A stretch of 64,000 nt of DNA, taken from NCBI GenBank assembly GCA_001972305.1, contig BDDD01000891.1:508989-572988 (forward strand), given 5' to 3'. The notes below the pieces were generated by a model that was not told the DNA's origin, searched no databases, and saw only the letters and a list, made by a program, of their open reading frames with translations. A program made the position numbers and the translations under genes. How positions within the stretch are numbered: the first letter of the stretch is position 1; the number at the start of each line of letters is the position of its first letter. This document shows, in pieces, positions 22,321 through 34,943 of this stretch. This DNA is from Cephalotus follicularis (lineage: Eukaryota; Streptophyta; Magnoliopsida; Oxalidales; Cephalotaceae).

Positions 22321-22820
22321 ATGTAAACCTTGCTTATCAATTTCCCTTCTCTCTTTTTCTTTTACGCTCGACGCCCGCTTCTCTGTCTCTTTCACACTAC
22401 ACTGCTCCTCCCGGCTCAACAGTTGCAATGTTGGAACGCAGCGCCTCACCGCAATGCTAGATCGTGCCGCTTCTCTCTTTCTCCTTCTCTTTCACGCCAC
22501 ATCGCAGATCGTGCCACCATTGAGCCAGGTCGTGCCACCGCAAACTGTTTTGCTCCCCAACGCTAGATCACACTTCCGTTGTGCTGGACATCACCGGTAT
22601 TTCCTTAACTTATATTCCCGTTCATCTTTAATTAATTAATTTAGATAAATAATTTTTTTAATAAATACTTGTATATATATATATATATATATAAACTGTA
22701 TATTTTAATTTCATTAGTATATTGCATGAATTATAATGTATCGATCTTCCTAGATTAATTTTCAATATACTTTGGTTATGAGTTATAGTTTCGTTTTTTA
22801 TATGATAAAGATCCATACAA
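22321..22820 (+). other. CACTA-1 5' non-coding region
   Basis: Pyrimidine-rich to 22560 (CTCTCTTTTTC-type runs), then AT-rich with a (TA)n microsatellite at 22671-22692. I see no credible gene. It probably holds promoter and leader of the transposase genes; CACTA-2 interrupts it at 22821. Confidence 0.6.
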
Positions 22821-22839
22821 CACTACAAGAAAACAACCT

Positions 22840-23110
22840 TTTTGAAACGAATGGTTACCGTTTCAAAAGAGTTGTTTGTCCATTTCAAAAGGCCTTTTGA
22901 AACAGTTTTGAATCGGAAAAATGAAATTTCAAAAAACTGGCGTGACAAAAGCTTTTTGAAATTGGCAAACCGTTTCAAAAGCTTATCTTTTGAAACGGCA
23001 AAAAAACTGTTTCAAAAATGTATTGATACACTGAATTTTTTGAAATGGGTTCCCATCCGTTTCAAAAGGCTATTCAACGGGCCTTTTGAAATGGTATAGT
23101 ATCTGTTTCA
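22840..23110. repeat. TTTGAAAC subterminal motif array of CACTA-2
   Basis: More than ten copies of TTTGAAA or TTTCAAA in 270 bp, many as CCGTTTCAAAAG or CTTTTGAAACGG, often in facing pairs. One more copy is in the 43-bp right end. The motif differs from the GCGAGGGC motif of CACTA-1, so the two probably answer to different binding proteins. Confidence 0.85.
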
Positions 23111-25669
23111 TGTTGGGAACGGGCTCAAGCGCAGCGGAAAACAACAACCAATACGGACTTTAGGGACTAGGGCCGATTAATTTTAAATTTCTTCCAATTG
23201 ATTAATTCCCAAACAATGGGATGCCCTAATCAAAGTCCAAATTGTCCCAATAAATGTCAAGGAATCATAATTAAACATCCAATCAAACCAAAACCCAAAA
23301 CCAAGCATAGGGTAAAACGGGTTAGAACAATAGGGTTGTCATAAACCCTAGAAATGGACTCCAAAAATGGCTCACAAGGAAACACACAAACCCTAGCCAA
23401 AAGTCCAATCAACCCGAACCCAAACATCCATAACCCTAAGGGATGGCAAGGAAACCCCCATATGGGCAAGGGGGTTTGGCTAGGGTTCTCTAACCCTAGC
23501 TACAACCTGTTGCCATGGCCACAAGAACAAGAAGGGAAGAGATAATTACCAAAGGTGATGCCTCTTTCCTTCAAGTCAAGCTCCCTCTACTCTTTGAATC
23601 CAAGAACTCCAAGTTCCTCCTTAAGCCACGGATAAGGAAGATGCACGCCAAGTGTTTAACCTACACTAAATCACTCTAGGTAAAGATAAGATGCAGTGTA
23701 CAAGTTATCTCCACCTATCATGAACTTTGAGGGGTGAAAGGAGGGTTGAAAATGGCTGCTCTTCTAACCAGACGTTTTTTGCGTCAACGCCTAGGTGTAT
23801 GGCGTTGACGTGTACGCAAGCAGAAGAAAGAAAAGAGACACGACTGGGAAAAGAGAGAGAGAGAAAGTATGTTATGGAAGCTTGGACCAATTGTCCTTTT
23901 GTCATAAAGTATATATACTTTTTGGCTTTTCTTGTTAAATACTCAAAGTCCACTCTTTGGCTTATAGAGCACACTTCCCAAAAGTCACCAACTTATCTCA
24001 AGTTTGGTGCAATGTCGTGTGTCAGCCCTCTTGGTATCAACGCCTAGCGTCTCATCCTATCTTGGTGTCAACACCAAGAATAAGATGAAACAAGCACGTA
24101 TTCTCTTCCCGTATAAGCGTCGAAGCATAAACATCATAGCGTCAACGTGTAAGTCACTGGAATAACATGACGTCAACGCATGCTCTCAACAACGTTAACG
24201 GCTAACGACTCTAGCTACATTTAGTGTCAACGCATGCTCTCCATGGCATCAACGCGTAAGTCCCTGTTTTACATGGTGTCGATGCATGCTATCCATGGCG
24301 TAGATGCCCAGAGGCTTAAGCTTGACATGGTGTCAATGCATGCTCTTCATGGCATTGACGAGTAAAACAAAGAAGAGACATTCTCTTCTATTTTAAAACC
24401 CTATGCTTGGAATATATCATCGTGGCATTGCGTGGACCTTTATCCAGCAAATGAAATACTCACTAGTAAAGCAACATCTTGCATGCCGTTTTCCTTTCAC
24501 TAACTGACATGTGTCCCATACACGCATCAACCTGTTCAAAGTTAGGCATGACCCGAAAGCTCGTCGTTCTCTGGTATGATGATAAATTTCAAAAACATCC
24601 CAATTTCTGGTACGACTATTCTAATAGTCACCAAATATTAAAATAGCCTTAGTGTGAGTGCCAGTCACCCCCCGGATCTGTGTATTACCACGTCTATCTA
24701 TCATGGTCCGAATAGCCAGTCGCTTTATCCAGTCTTCAACATATGTGTCATGTTTCCCTCGTCATACTTGGCTCCGATCACAGCCTATGGTTTGGATGAA
24801 TGTCACCCATAGTATTGCTGCGATAACTATGAATCTATGATCGTACTGAGACTATTGGTAGACCTCCCACGTAAACCTCTCGTTCCCAGTCCACCTATGT
24901 CTGATAAGTACTTTTAAGTCTACAACGTACATAGATAAATAGAGCCGGTCACCCTCATCCTGGGTGTTACGATCCCCTATTGCGCACTCGCCCATACATC
25001 TTAATGCAGCTCCCATAAGACCCAAAGGCAACCATTTTTCCAGCACATGGCTAGTGCTGGGGAAGGCAAAAATCAAAGTTAAGTAGTCACTACACAATGC
25101 ATGCCAGCCGCTCAGGTCAAAGGAGACAACGAAGGGTATAGACCTACTAGTCACCATATACTATACACTACTGAGACCATAGGAATACTATTGACATTGG
25201 GTATTGACTATCCAAATAGGTTTTCTATTGGTGGGTCAGTTCAGTGTCATGCTCTCTAGCACATCTCACATTAGCTTTAGGGATAAACCCAAATGGTAAT
25301 GAGATAACCATCCTCCACTGCTAACCCGGGAGCAAGCGTAATGTGAGAAGTCTTCACGGTTCATCAATGGACCTAGGAAAGTGTACCTATGACTTGGAAC
25401 ATTTGTCATAGGGAGTAAGGATCTCATTCTCATAGCCTCCTTGGCACGAGATCCAACCCTTTTGGTGTGACAGGGCGCTACATGACATACAGTTAATTAC
25501 GAAGAATTATTATGTTCCTTTTGGTTTGTTAGGATGAGCTACATAGACTTGGCAATATAAAGAATATGCACATGTAATAAGAATGGAATTCATAATTGTA
25601 TAAATCAAGAGTGTATATATACAAACAATGAGCCATATCATGGCATACAGGGACACCCGTAACCTAACA
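23111..25669 (-). repeat. Copia-B 3' LTR
   Basis: Plus-strand ends TGTTGGGAAC and CCTAACA. It abuts the polypurine tract (minus-strand CCAAGTGGGAGAT) at 25670-25682. It pairs with 34944-37503. Confidence 0.95.
23781..24370. repeat. GCGTYRACGC cluster in Copia-B 3' LTR
   Basis: About a dozen units, including the exact GCGTCAACGC at 23781-23790 and variants GCGTTGACGT, GCGTCAACGT, GCATCAACGC and GTGTCGATGC. Many are joined by a CATGCTCTCCATGG-type spacer. Confidence 0.85.
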
Positions 25670-26401
25670 ATCTCCCACTTGGCCCTATAGCCATGATGAC
25701 TGATAGCCTAATCCCATGGCACTTCTATGACTCTCTAGAACTGTGCTGCTCAAGGCCTTGGTCTGTGGGTCTGCTAAATTTGCCTTCGTGGCAACTCTCT
25801 CAAGGGTAATGTCTCCTCTGTCAATGATCTCTCTAATCAGGTGATACCGTCGCAGTATATGCTTGGAGACAGTACACCACAACTGGACGTGTAATGGTTG
25901 GAACCATATCAAGTTCAGCAATGAACTTTTGCATCCAAACAGCTTCCTTGACGGCATATGAGGCTGCAACATATTCCGCTTATGTAGTGGAGTCAGTAGT
26001 AGTTTCCTGCTTCGAACTCCTTCAACTCATAATACAGCTGTTCAGAACGAAAACATATCCTGATACGGACATGTGATCATCTGGATCACTGTTGAAACTA
26101 GAGTCTATAAAGCCCTCTAATCTCAACTCACTATCTCCCCCATAGACCAAGAAGGTATCCCGAGTCCTTCTCAGGTATTTATGAACCCCATTGCTGCTTG
26201 ACAATGTTTATCACTGAGATCAGACTGAAATTGACTAGCCATATCCAAGGCATATGCAAAATTTGGTCTATTACACAGTATATAGGAAGCCTCTCATGGA
26301 GAATTTCTTGGACAACCATTCTTTGACGGACTGCAACATACCCATATCATTCCCTATGATTAGTATGTCATCCATGTATAGTACCAAGAAAGTGATGTTT
26401 G
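25670..26401 (-). pseudogene. Copia-B pol, end of RT and RNase H
   Basis: Starts with the polypurine tract, then RNase H blocks ADPQTKALSSTVLESHRSAM, RRYHLIREIIDRGD and FIDSSFNSDPDDHMS, with frame changes between them. A deletion relative to Copia-A removes much of RT between the RNase H start and the YVDD region near 26290-26380. Broken at 26401 by the solo D-type LTR; the rest starts at 30778. Confidence 0.88.
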
Positions 26402-27185
26402 TGTCGGTAACGGTAAAACATTCCCGGAGGCGAATTCGGACCAATGGGTGTTAGAATGCCAAACAATTATTTTTAAACATCAAAGGCAGTGGAAGACAAA
26501 ACATTCAACACCAAAACAGGTCCAATTCAGCAAGGCAGGTCACAAGGATCACCACAACATAATCATAATTGAATTGGCATCACCAAAACATGAAATGGTG
26601 ATACACAAACAAGGCAAGTTAGAGAGAGACAAGGAGTTTACCGTACGGTGATGGCTCCGTCGTCTTTGCTGCTTCAAGCTTGCGAAGACTCCCTCTGTGT
26701 TCTCCTCCAAGTTGAGCTCCTACTGCTCGTAGCAACAAATTGGTTACATAAGCAAGAAAACAGAGTTTCTGGTTTCTCTCTCTCTCTCTCTCTCTCACAA
26801 TGCTCACAAAGAGAAGATTGAGATTGACAAGGATTTTCAATAACAATCCACCCTAGGTAAGCTTCAATCTAGGTGAAGTAATCTGAGAAGGAATAAGCTC
26901 AAAGCATATGACTCTCGTTCAGTCTCTCATTGCCCAGCAAAAACTCTCTCTCATATGCCAACTCATTTCTCTCTCTTTGTTGTACGCCACAAGCCCCGCT
27001 TATAGCGCCCCCACAACACCCACTCATACATATGTTGGATCATGGTGTTTTCTCTAAAGAAAACACGACCCCATGATCCAAAAACTGTGCTTCCATAATG
27101 CTTGGACAGGAGAAAACAATTGGGAGTGGGAGAGAGAATCACGGGCATATTGCGCACCCACGTTAGGCACCCACATAACCGCTCT

Positions 27186-27312
27186 AAGCGTCGACTTTTT
27201 TCCAAAAGCGCTGACAGTTAGACGGGTTAAGCGTCGACGTCTTTCCACAAGATATTGACGCTTAAATGTGGCTAAGTGTCGATGCTTTTTCAAAAGGCAT
27301 CGACGCTTGGAA
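27186..27312. repeat. AGCGTCGACGCTT cluster in the solo D-type LTR
   Basis: Five to six units in about 125 bp: AAGCGTCGACTTTT, AAGCGCTGAC, AAGCGTCGACGTCTTT (GCGTCGACGT at 27231-27240), TATTGACGCTTAA, AGTGTCGATGCTTT and GCATCGACGCTT. Half of them face the other half. Confidence 0.82.
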
Positions 27313-28273
27313 GGCTGGTCAAGCATATTGAGTCAAACTTTTATTCAAATGAGTCCAACTTATTTGAATGATGCCACATATCCCTTCGAATATTGTTTAA
27401 GTAAGATCAAGCAAATGTGTTTCCACAAATTACAAAATCCACCTAACTGATATTTGATTTTATAAATTTCACCAATACTTAATATGTCCAACATATTTAT
27501 GAACTAATCATTATCGGACAGGGACCCTATAAAATCTCGGGTATAATCAGTGGCATTCATAAATTACCAAAATGCCCCTAGGGTTCGGTTAAGCCATTCT
27601 AAATATTCCCAGACCTATTTAAATGCTCCCGAAATAATATCCAAGATTATCTAGATGGGAAAAATTAATCTAATTAATTTTCCCATAATTTATTACATAC
27701 CATCGTAACGCCAGACTTTCTCAGTTGTTGGTTCACGTGTACTACAATCCCTTGTCATACTTAGCCCCGATTGAGCTCTAGGGTTAGGATATGTGTCAAC
27801 CCTAGATTATACCTCAATACCTAAAAGATATGATCATCACTAGGACCTTTGGTAGACTCTCCAGAAATCTAATTTCCAGTCCACCTCAACCTTGGCCATG
27901 GATTTCATAAGTCAACAGCACAATCAGACCATGATAGAGCCGATCACCTTCACTCAATTGTGACAATTCCTTATTGCGTACTCACTTACATTCGTATAGA
28001 TTCAATCATACCTAAAGACCACCCGATTTCCAGCCTTGTGCAAGAACCGGGGAAAGGTGGAGATCAAAGTATAACCGTCTCCATACAATATAGAGCAGTC
28101 GCTCAGGTCTAAGGATCAGACGAGTTTGAAAACTCGCTAAGTGACTAGCACATATACACAACCGCAACAAGTAGGAGTCACTACTGACACAAGAATATCG
28201 ACTATCCAAATAGTTTCTCCTACGCGGGTCCAATTCAGTGTACACGCTCCTAGCGCGTACCCCGTATTTTCCC

Positions 28274-30394
28274 TGTTAGATTGGGGTGTCCCTGTAAGCC
28301 TTGAGGAGGCTGCAGACATATGTACTTTACATATGACACATTCTTAGTTCCATTCATGTTCTATTGTGCATATTTAATAAACATTGGCATCTGGCTATAT
28401 GTATTATCCCAAACCGTCTCAACGGATCAGTTGATCACCATGTCAACTGAATACACATATAGCGCCCTGTCCGAAAAGGGTTGGATCTCGTGCTTGAGAG
28501 GTTATGAGAATGAGATCCTTACTCCCTTGTGAGAAAAGTTCCAAGTCATAGGTCCACTCTCTTAGGGCAATTGAAGAACCGTAAAGACTTGCCGTGTTAT
28601 GCTTGCTCTGAATGGTAAAGGAGGATGGATCATCTCATTGCCATCTGGGTTTTACCCTAAAGCTGATGCGGGGTGCGTGCATAGGCACGACACTGAATCG
28701 ATCCACCATAGGTTATCTATTTGGAGAGTCAACACATCTGTTAATAGAGTTCCTATTGTCACGGTAGTGTTTATTCAAAGGTGACTAGTAGATCATAAGT
28801 GATTTACGTTGTGTCCTTAGACCTGAGCGGCTGGCATGCATTGTGCAGTAACTGCTTGGCTTTGATTTATGCCTTCCCCAACAGTAGCCACGTGCTGGCA
28901 AAAGGGTTGTCTTTGGGCCTTGTGGCAACTGCATTGAGATGTATGGGTGAGTGCGCAAGATGGGGTGTTCTGGGAAATTTATCATCATACCGGAAATCCA
29001 CCAGGCTTTCGGGTCCTGCCTGATTATTGGAAAAGTGGAGCATGCTGCACACATGCTCGCTTGGTGGTAAATCTAGTTTTTAACTAGTATATTTTAATTA
29101 GACATTTGTGGTTTCTTTCTCTCTACATAATTTGTCTTATTGATATATTAAGAGATTTAATGTCGGGGCATGATTTAATTTTATTAAATCAAATTAAAGA
29201 GAGTCTTTAATTTATAAATGGGAGAAACAAATTAAATTGAAAGAAAATTTTTAAATGAAAAAGGGAGAAATTGCAATTGGGTTTTAATGTTTTTGACTTA
29301 AGACAATTTTTACTAAGTCATTTTTCACGCCCAAAATGCCGCATTCGTGCACACGTAAGAGAAAGAGAACGCGTTTAACGCGTTCACTGCGCAGGGGCAC
29401 TTTGCGGCAGGAGATGAAGCCCAGCGCTTCGCGCATGGACGGGGAAGAGGCGTTCGGTCTTCCCTGGTATGTCTCTACCCCTATCTCTCTCCCATTTTCT
29501 CCCTCTTTCTCTCCCTGGAGGTAGATGCGTTTTCTACCGTCGTTTTCTCCCGGCGTCTCTTCTACTACTGGTGATCACAGTGGGTGGCACCAATCAATGG
29601 CTCTATCCATTTTGATCCTAGTTTAGCATTTTTCCAGTGTGTTTTTGGCCGGTTTTCCTGCCTTGAGTCAACGCTGTCGACTCAGTATGCTGTGCGCCAT
29701 GGCTTGGGGTTCTGGCTCGAGTCATGGTGAGTCTTGTGTCACCATGTGAAGATCGCAAGATTTGATGACCGGTTGTGGCGGCGCGATGTCGCGGCGACCC
29801 TGTTTTTGGTGGCGAGTTGACTCGCCGCCTACCGTTCTTAGCGTTCCAGGCCGAGTCTCAGCCACCAGTGTGTAGATCGGGTTGTTGGCGTCGATATATG
29901 TCACGGTTGGTCAATGGCGAGTTGACCGAGACTCACTGAGTCCAAACTCAGTGAGTCACTGCCGCTGTTTGCCGTGATACGGGGTGCTTCTCAGTGCGTC
30001 TCAGCCAGAAATGGGTAGAACGGATTTTTTGGAGTCCAACGGTGTCTTGGCTTGTCGCTGGCGTGCTCACCGGATTTCGAGCAGTGGGTCTGGCGACGGG
30101 CAGTGGCTACTGCAAGCGTGTAGCGGCAAAGTGGTGGAGCCTCCAACGTTGTTATGGTCGCTTCCCTTATGCTTTTATGTTTACCAATATGGTTTCGGTT
30201 TTATATTTATATACATGCTTGATATTTGTTTTAGTTCGATTGTTAATTAAACGGTGATCTTCGGCTTTTTTATTTGGTACTAAGATGTTAGTGTGAACCT
30301 TGACTTGCTGTATTGGTATTTTTGAAAAATTAAAATTATACACACTTACGTCCTAGGACCAAATTGACCGGGAACCCTTGCATGGTTTTCAACA
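28274..30394 (+). mobile_element. Solo C-type LTR nested in the D-type LTR
   Basis: Ends TGTTAGATTGGGG and GGTTTTCAACA. It matches the Copia-C LTRs (55160-57634, 62606 onward) in the opposite orientation, including GACATATGTACTTTACATAT next to the start. At 2121 bp it is shorter than the 2475-bp Copia-C copy, with an internal deletion near 28980. Flanks TTCCC (28269-28273) and TGTCC (30395-30399) both differ by one base from TGCCC, the base order at the matching point of Copia-D LTRs, so they are likely a decayed duplication. Confidence 0.87.
29930..29957. repeat. Perfect 12-bp inverted repeat in C-type LTR
   Basis: GACTCACTGAGT, CCAA, ACTCAGTGAGTC: a perfect stem with a 4-base loop. The Copia-C LTRs keep it with one or two unpaired positions (near 55595-55630 and 63043-63070). 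It also contains GCN4/AP-1-like GAGTC half-sites. A nearby palindrome GGCGAGTTGACTCGCC (29811-29826) is kept exactly on the minus strand at 63184-63199. Confidence 0.85.
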
Positions 30395-30772
30395 TGTCCT
30401 AATGTCCCAACACAGTTGATAGTGAGAGAATCCATTCTCCAAATCCAAAAGCAGGCAACATACGGGCAAGTCTATCCGGTTCACTAATACCCACATAGTG
30501 AACCTATGACTTGGCACTAATTTGACATAAGGAATTAGGTAGCCAATCTCACTGCCTCCATGCTTGGCATCCAACCTTATGTGAGGGCATTACAAGTGTA
30601 AGTAGATATATAATAACTACTTCGATTATATGATAAAACACAAGTGATATTGCCATATAAAATTATAAACAAAGTAGCACGTGTCATATATCAGGAATAA
30701 GATTGTTTATATACATGGATAGATACAATACAAAAACCCATCCAATGGCTTGTCGGGTCATCCAATCTAACA

Positions 30773-32640
30773 GTTTGGGCCATCCTATTTCTTGTAGACA
30801 CAAGGCTTATCCACGTTTTTGATGAAACCGAAAGTCTTAACGGTCTCGTCAAAATGGATGTTCCAGCTACGAGATGCTTGCTTAAGGCCGTAGATAGACC
30901 TTTGGAGCTTACACACTCTCTGTGGATGCTCCTTGGATGCAAACCCCTCGTGTTGGGACATGTAAATGTCCTCTTCAAGAAAGCCATTCAAGAATGCTGT
31001 TTTGACATCCAGTTGCCATATCTCATAATTGCAATGAGCGGCAATAGCAAGCAATATCCGGATGGACTTAAGCATAGTGATTGGTTAGAAAGTCTCAGTA
31101 TAGTCGACTCTGTGTCTTTGCCTATACCCTTTCTCGACCAATCATGCTTTGTAAGTCTCTATCTTACCATCAGTGCCAATCTTCCTCTTGAAAATCCATT
31201 TGCAACCAATAGGGTTAATACCTTCAGGTGCATCGACCAAGTTCCATACTTGGTTGGCGTCCATGGAGTCCATCTCAAATTTCATGTCCTCTAGCCATGC
31301 CCCAGATTCAGTGCTCTTCACTGCCTCCTTGTAGCTGACAGGCTCATCATCATCAATGTCATTGAGTTCCTCAGTGCCCTCAATGAGAAAGCCATATCTC
31401 TCAAGGGAAATCGGAACTCTACCTGATCTCCTTTTTTGAGGAGTGCCTAACTGAGATCCACTCTCAGGTTGGGAACCTTCCCCAACTATGTCTGTAGAGG
31501 GTTGAACCTGTAATTCCTCCTCATCCTATGGGCTTTCACCAGGTGACAACTCTCTCAGTTCCACCTTGCTCCCACTGCTCCCTGCAAGCAGGTATTCATT
31601 CTGTAGGAATTTTGCAGTTCATGAAACAAAAGTCTTTTGTTTTCTGGGATCGTAAAAGTAATATCATATGCTCTCCTTAGGATATCCCACAAACCAGCAA
31701 TGATCCACTCGTGTCTCTAGCTTAGAAGGCTCCTGCCTCCTAACATAAGCTGGACAGCCCCAAACCATCAAATGGTTTTGGCTGGGTTTCCTCCATGTAA
31801 AAACCTCATCAGGAGTGGAGGTGACGAATTTAGAACGAATCTAGTTTAGGATGTACACCGCCGAATGCAGTGTATAACCCCAGAATGATATAGGAAGATC
31901 TGCAAAAGACATCATGGATCAGACCATATTCATCAAGGTCTGATTCCTCCACTCAGACACACCATTATGCTGTGGCGTTCCAGGAGGTGTCTACTGAGGG
32001 AGAATTCCAGTATCCCTAAGATAACCCTGGAATTAAGTAGATAGGTATTCACCACCTCGATCCGACCGAAGGATCTTAATGGGTTTACCCATTTATTTTT
32101 TGATTTCTAGTCTGAACTCTTTGAACCTCTCAAAAGCCTCAGACTTGTGTTTCATCAGGAACACATACCCATATCGTGACAAGTCATCGGTGAAGGTAAT
32201 GAAGTAGGGAAAACCTCCAATAGAATTGATCAACATAGGTCCACATACGTTGGTGTGGACAAGTCCCAGTATGTCCACCGCCCTTTCTCCTACCATGGAA
32301 AAGGAAGATTTGGTCATCTTGCCATTTAAACATGGCTCACACGTAGGAAAGGATTCCACATTCTGGATGTCTAAAAGACCATCCTTAACCATACATGTTA
32401 GTCTAGCATCGCTAGGATGACCTAATCTAAAATGTCGTATGTATGAAGGATTTACATCGCATATATCTCTTTGCCTTTTATTGCTTGTTCCAGTTTGAAT
32501 TGTTAAAGCCATTTATTCATTAGTATTTAAAACATAGATACTATTGTCAATGTGTCCATCACATAAAAGAACATTGTTATGTATAAGTCTACAGCCATAT
32601 GCAGAAAAAGTGAGCTCCATGCCCATTTTATACAAATATG
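30773..32640 (-). pseudogene. Copia-B pol, integrase to first part of RT
   Basis: RT blocks AHCNYEIWQLDVKTAFLNG and YGLKQASRSWNIHFDE (31075-30785), then upstream the linker with ERYGFLIEGTEELND and an in-frame TAG at 31528-31526. Integrase reads RHFRLGHPSDARLTCMVKDG, CEPCLNGKM, GLVHTNVCGPM (the catalytic Asp changed to Asn), SRYGYVFLMKHKSEAF, then damaged RSDRGGEYLST and GTPQHNGVS. The His-Cys site and most blocks are as in Copia-A, with several stops after 32093. Confidence 0.9.
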
Positions 32641-33685
32641 AAACTAACTGCAAGTCCAAAGCTTCAGCCTCTCTCAGCTATCTAGTGCCTCTTAGCCCTT
32701 GCAAAGAGTTGCAAATATTAGTTCCACAACCTGAATCCAAAACCCAAGTTGAAATAACATTAGTAGCTAGAAAAAGTTCAATCATGAAATTACCTGACCC
32801 TGAGGCACGTCCAGATTTGAACTTTTGGAACTCACTACACTGTGATCTCCAATGTCTATACTTTCCATAATAAAAGCAAGAGTCATCATCCTGTAGCTAT
32901 CGAATCGTATGAAGGATGGTTCCCACAATAGCTGGGCCCGTCGACACAGCTGCTATTCTCCCTTTCTTCTTCTTCCCTCTAGGTTTCATGGCCGCCTTGC
33001 CCTTGGACTTGGATCCTCTTGATCCGCCCACTCTTGGAGCTGTCCAGGAAGAAGTAGAAAGAAGAAACATCACATTCGACTTGGACCTCCTGTGGTCCAT
33101 GTTGGCTTCAGCCATACGAAGCATTTCCACAAGTTTAGGTAGATTAGTATCCTCCTTGTTCATGTGAAAATTTGTGATGAACTGGTAGTATGATCGAGGG
33201 GGAGATGAAAACACCAGGTCAATGTAGAAATCATTGTCCATGGTGAGATCTAGTTGAGCCAGCTGCTTAATAAGATCAATCATCTTCAATCCATGGGTAT
33301 GGACTGAATATCCCTCGGCCATCTTCGTACAAAAGAGCTGACGGGACAAGTTAAACCGCTTGGTCCTCGACCGGGATCCATACAACTCATGAAGACGGAG
33401 AAGTATGTCTCCTAGGGTATCAAACTTCTCGTGCTGTCTTTGTGATTCGGGGACCATACCCGAAATCCCTAGGCAACGAGCTTGCTCATCCTCATCTAAG
33501 CATTTGGCCCTCTTGGCCTTTTGCTCTTCCGATAGGTTGGCTCCCAGTTTAGGGGGGCTCAGTCATGACATGAGCAAGCTTCATGCTCGTGAGTGCTAAG
33601 CACAGGTTACGCTGCCAATCCAAGAAATTAGGGCACATGAGCTTATTTGTTTCAAAACTCTCGAAAGTGCTGTGCTAACTAACAT
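32641..33685 (-). pseudogene. Copia-B gag and protease
   Basis: Gag starts at 33685 and holds GMVPESQRQHEKFDTLGD, LTMDNDFYIDLVFSSPP, YYQFITNFHMNKED and the basic SRGSKSKGKAAMKPRGKKKK. A TAG ends this reading at 32897. The zinc knuckle reads CFYYGKYRHWRSQC, with its second Cys changed to Tyr. The protease has WVLDSGCGTNIC. A deletion of about 40 codons compared with Copia-A joins EALDLQL to VSYLYKMGMEL, removing the rest of the protease. The N-terminal 70 codons have a frameshift. Confidence 0.88.
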
Positions 33686-34929
33686 GATGCAGAATATGGT
33701 GATAACTAGCAACCTATAAAAAAGGAAACAAGAGAGAGATAAATTAGCAAATCATTCCATTTATATTATTACCATAATACTTGGTATTTTGTAATTATGG
33801 CTCCTCCCACTATTTTATTCATATCCCACACCCCCATGTGGAATTCAGGAAGCCTCTTGCTTCCTAGTGGAGATCAGAATCTATCCAGAATACTATAGTC
33901 CCAACTTTCATCGTGTAAACCATGATAGTGGAATAGGAAGGTATGTATACCAATTGACATTGGGACCTCTCACCAAAAATGTAACATCCGATCATAGATT
34001 CTGCCTACCGACCCATATTGTCCCAACTATCACTGTGCAAACCATATGATCCTGCTTATGGACTTATGAGGAACCTCTGCTGTCAGGGTGCCATCCTTAA
34101 TATGTCCACACCATTCAACAATGATTATGGAAGGCTAACGATAGGGCAACCATATGCCCCACCGCTTATGGACTTATTATTTGCAAATTGGAAGGATTTG
34201 GTCTCATCAATTTTATCAAATTACCAAAGTCGTTTTAGATTAATTTTAAACTTCCAATCCATTTGGATGGCTTAACATGCTTGGACGTGTTTGGATTGTT
34301 TGCAAAAAGAAAAACATCCATCTCATGCACCCTAAAAGTGGCCTAACTTGGGACTTAAGCTATAAGTAATCACGTGAGCCAACGTGATCACTTGGTCTTC
34401 CTAGGAGTTCTAATTTAATTTAACTCTATTACAAATGCTACCATGCATACATGGCCTTCAATTGGTCTTGTAATCTTCTTGATCTCCTCTTCATACCCCA
34501 TTGATCACCATTCTTTATCTTACATCCATATGTACAAAATTAAAGAGAAAGAAATACAATTGAGGGAGAAGAGAATTCTACCCTAAGAAAACGAACAAGA
34601 ATAAATACTGTGCACGCAGGCAGCCTTATTATAGACCGATTGAATTCCACAAATGTAATAAAGCAATTAAATCATCCACACAAGGAAAACACAAAGCTAG
34701 GTTGAGTACCAAGCCTACCAACATGCATAAGAAATTCAAAAATATAACCGATATATAATTGAATTAACACGTAACAATCTGGCATTCAATGGTTCGTCGA
34801 TTTCAATAGTGTGACCAACAAAGATGCAACTCCCACTAAACGTAGGGCTACATAGATTAAGCCAAGACACATATGTAATCAATAATCCACTAAACATCAA
34901 ATTGAATTCTGATTGTAATAAATTAGGTC
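33686..34929 (-). other. Copia-B 5' leader
   Basis: Non-coding, related to the Copia-A leader (5416-6799) and the Copia-C leader. I see no gene. Confidence 0.7.
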
Positions 34930-34941
34930 GCTCTGATACCA
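34930..34941 (-). promoter_or_regulatory. Copia-B primer-binding site
   Basis: Minus-strand TGGTATCAGAGC, initiator Met-tRNA type, two bases from the LTR. Confidence 0.92.
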
Positions 34942-34943
34942 CT

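Larger units (their letters stand above)
26402..30772 (-). mobile_element. Solo D-type LTR in Copia-B pol, split by a C-type LTR
   Basis: Plus-strand ends TGTCGGTAACGG and AATCTAACA, target duplication GTTTG at 26397-26401 and 30773-30777. Without the nested C-type LTR about 2245 bp remain, matching the LTR length of Copia-D (2.2 kb). Sequence matches Copia-D LTRs in the reverse direction, for example CGGGGTCCAATTCAGTG-like and GTATACCTCAGTGG-like blocks. RT reads across the site once it is removed. Confidence 0.9.

Noticed and set aside
22137-22566. Overlapping open frames near the CACTA-1 left end
   Set aside because: They run across the element border and through the pyrimidine-rich leader; low complexity explains them.
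26774-26797. (TC)n microsatellite, and (TA)n at 22671-22692 and T14 at 21021-21034
   Set aside because: Simple repeats inside larger elements; no function can be supported.
29984-30257. Open frames of nearly 90 codons in the solo C-type LTR
   Set aside because: Two overlapping frames are open, the matching parts of the Copia-C LTRs do not keep them, and no domain is seen.
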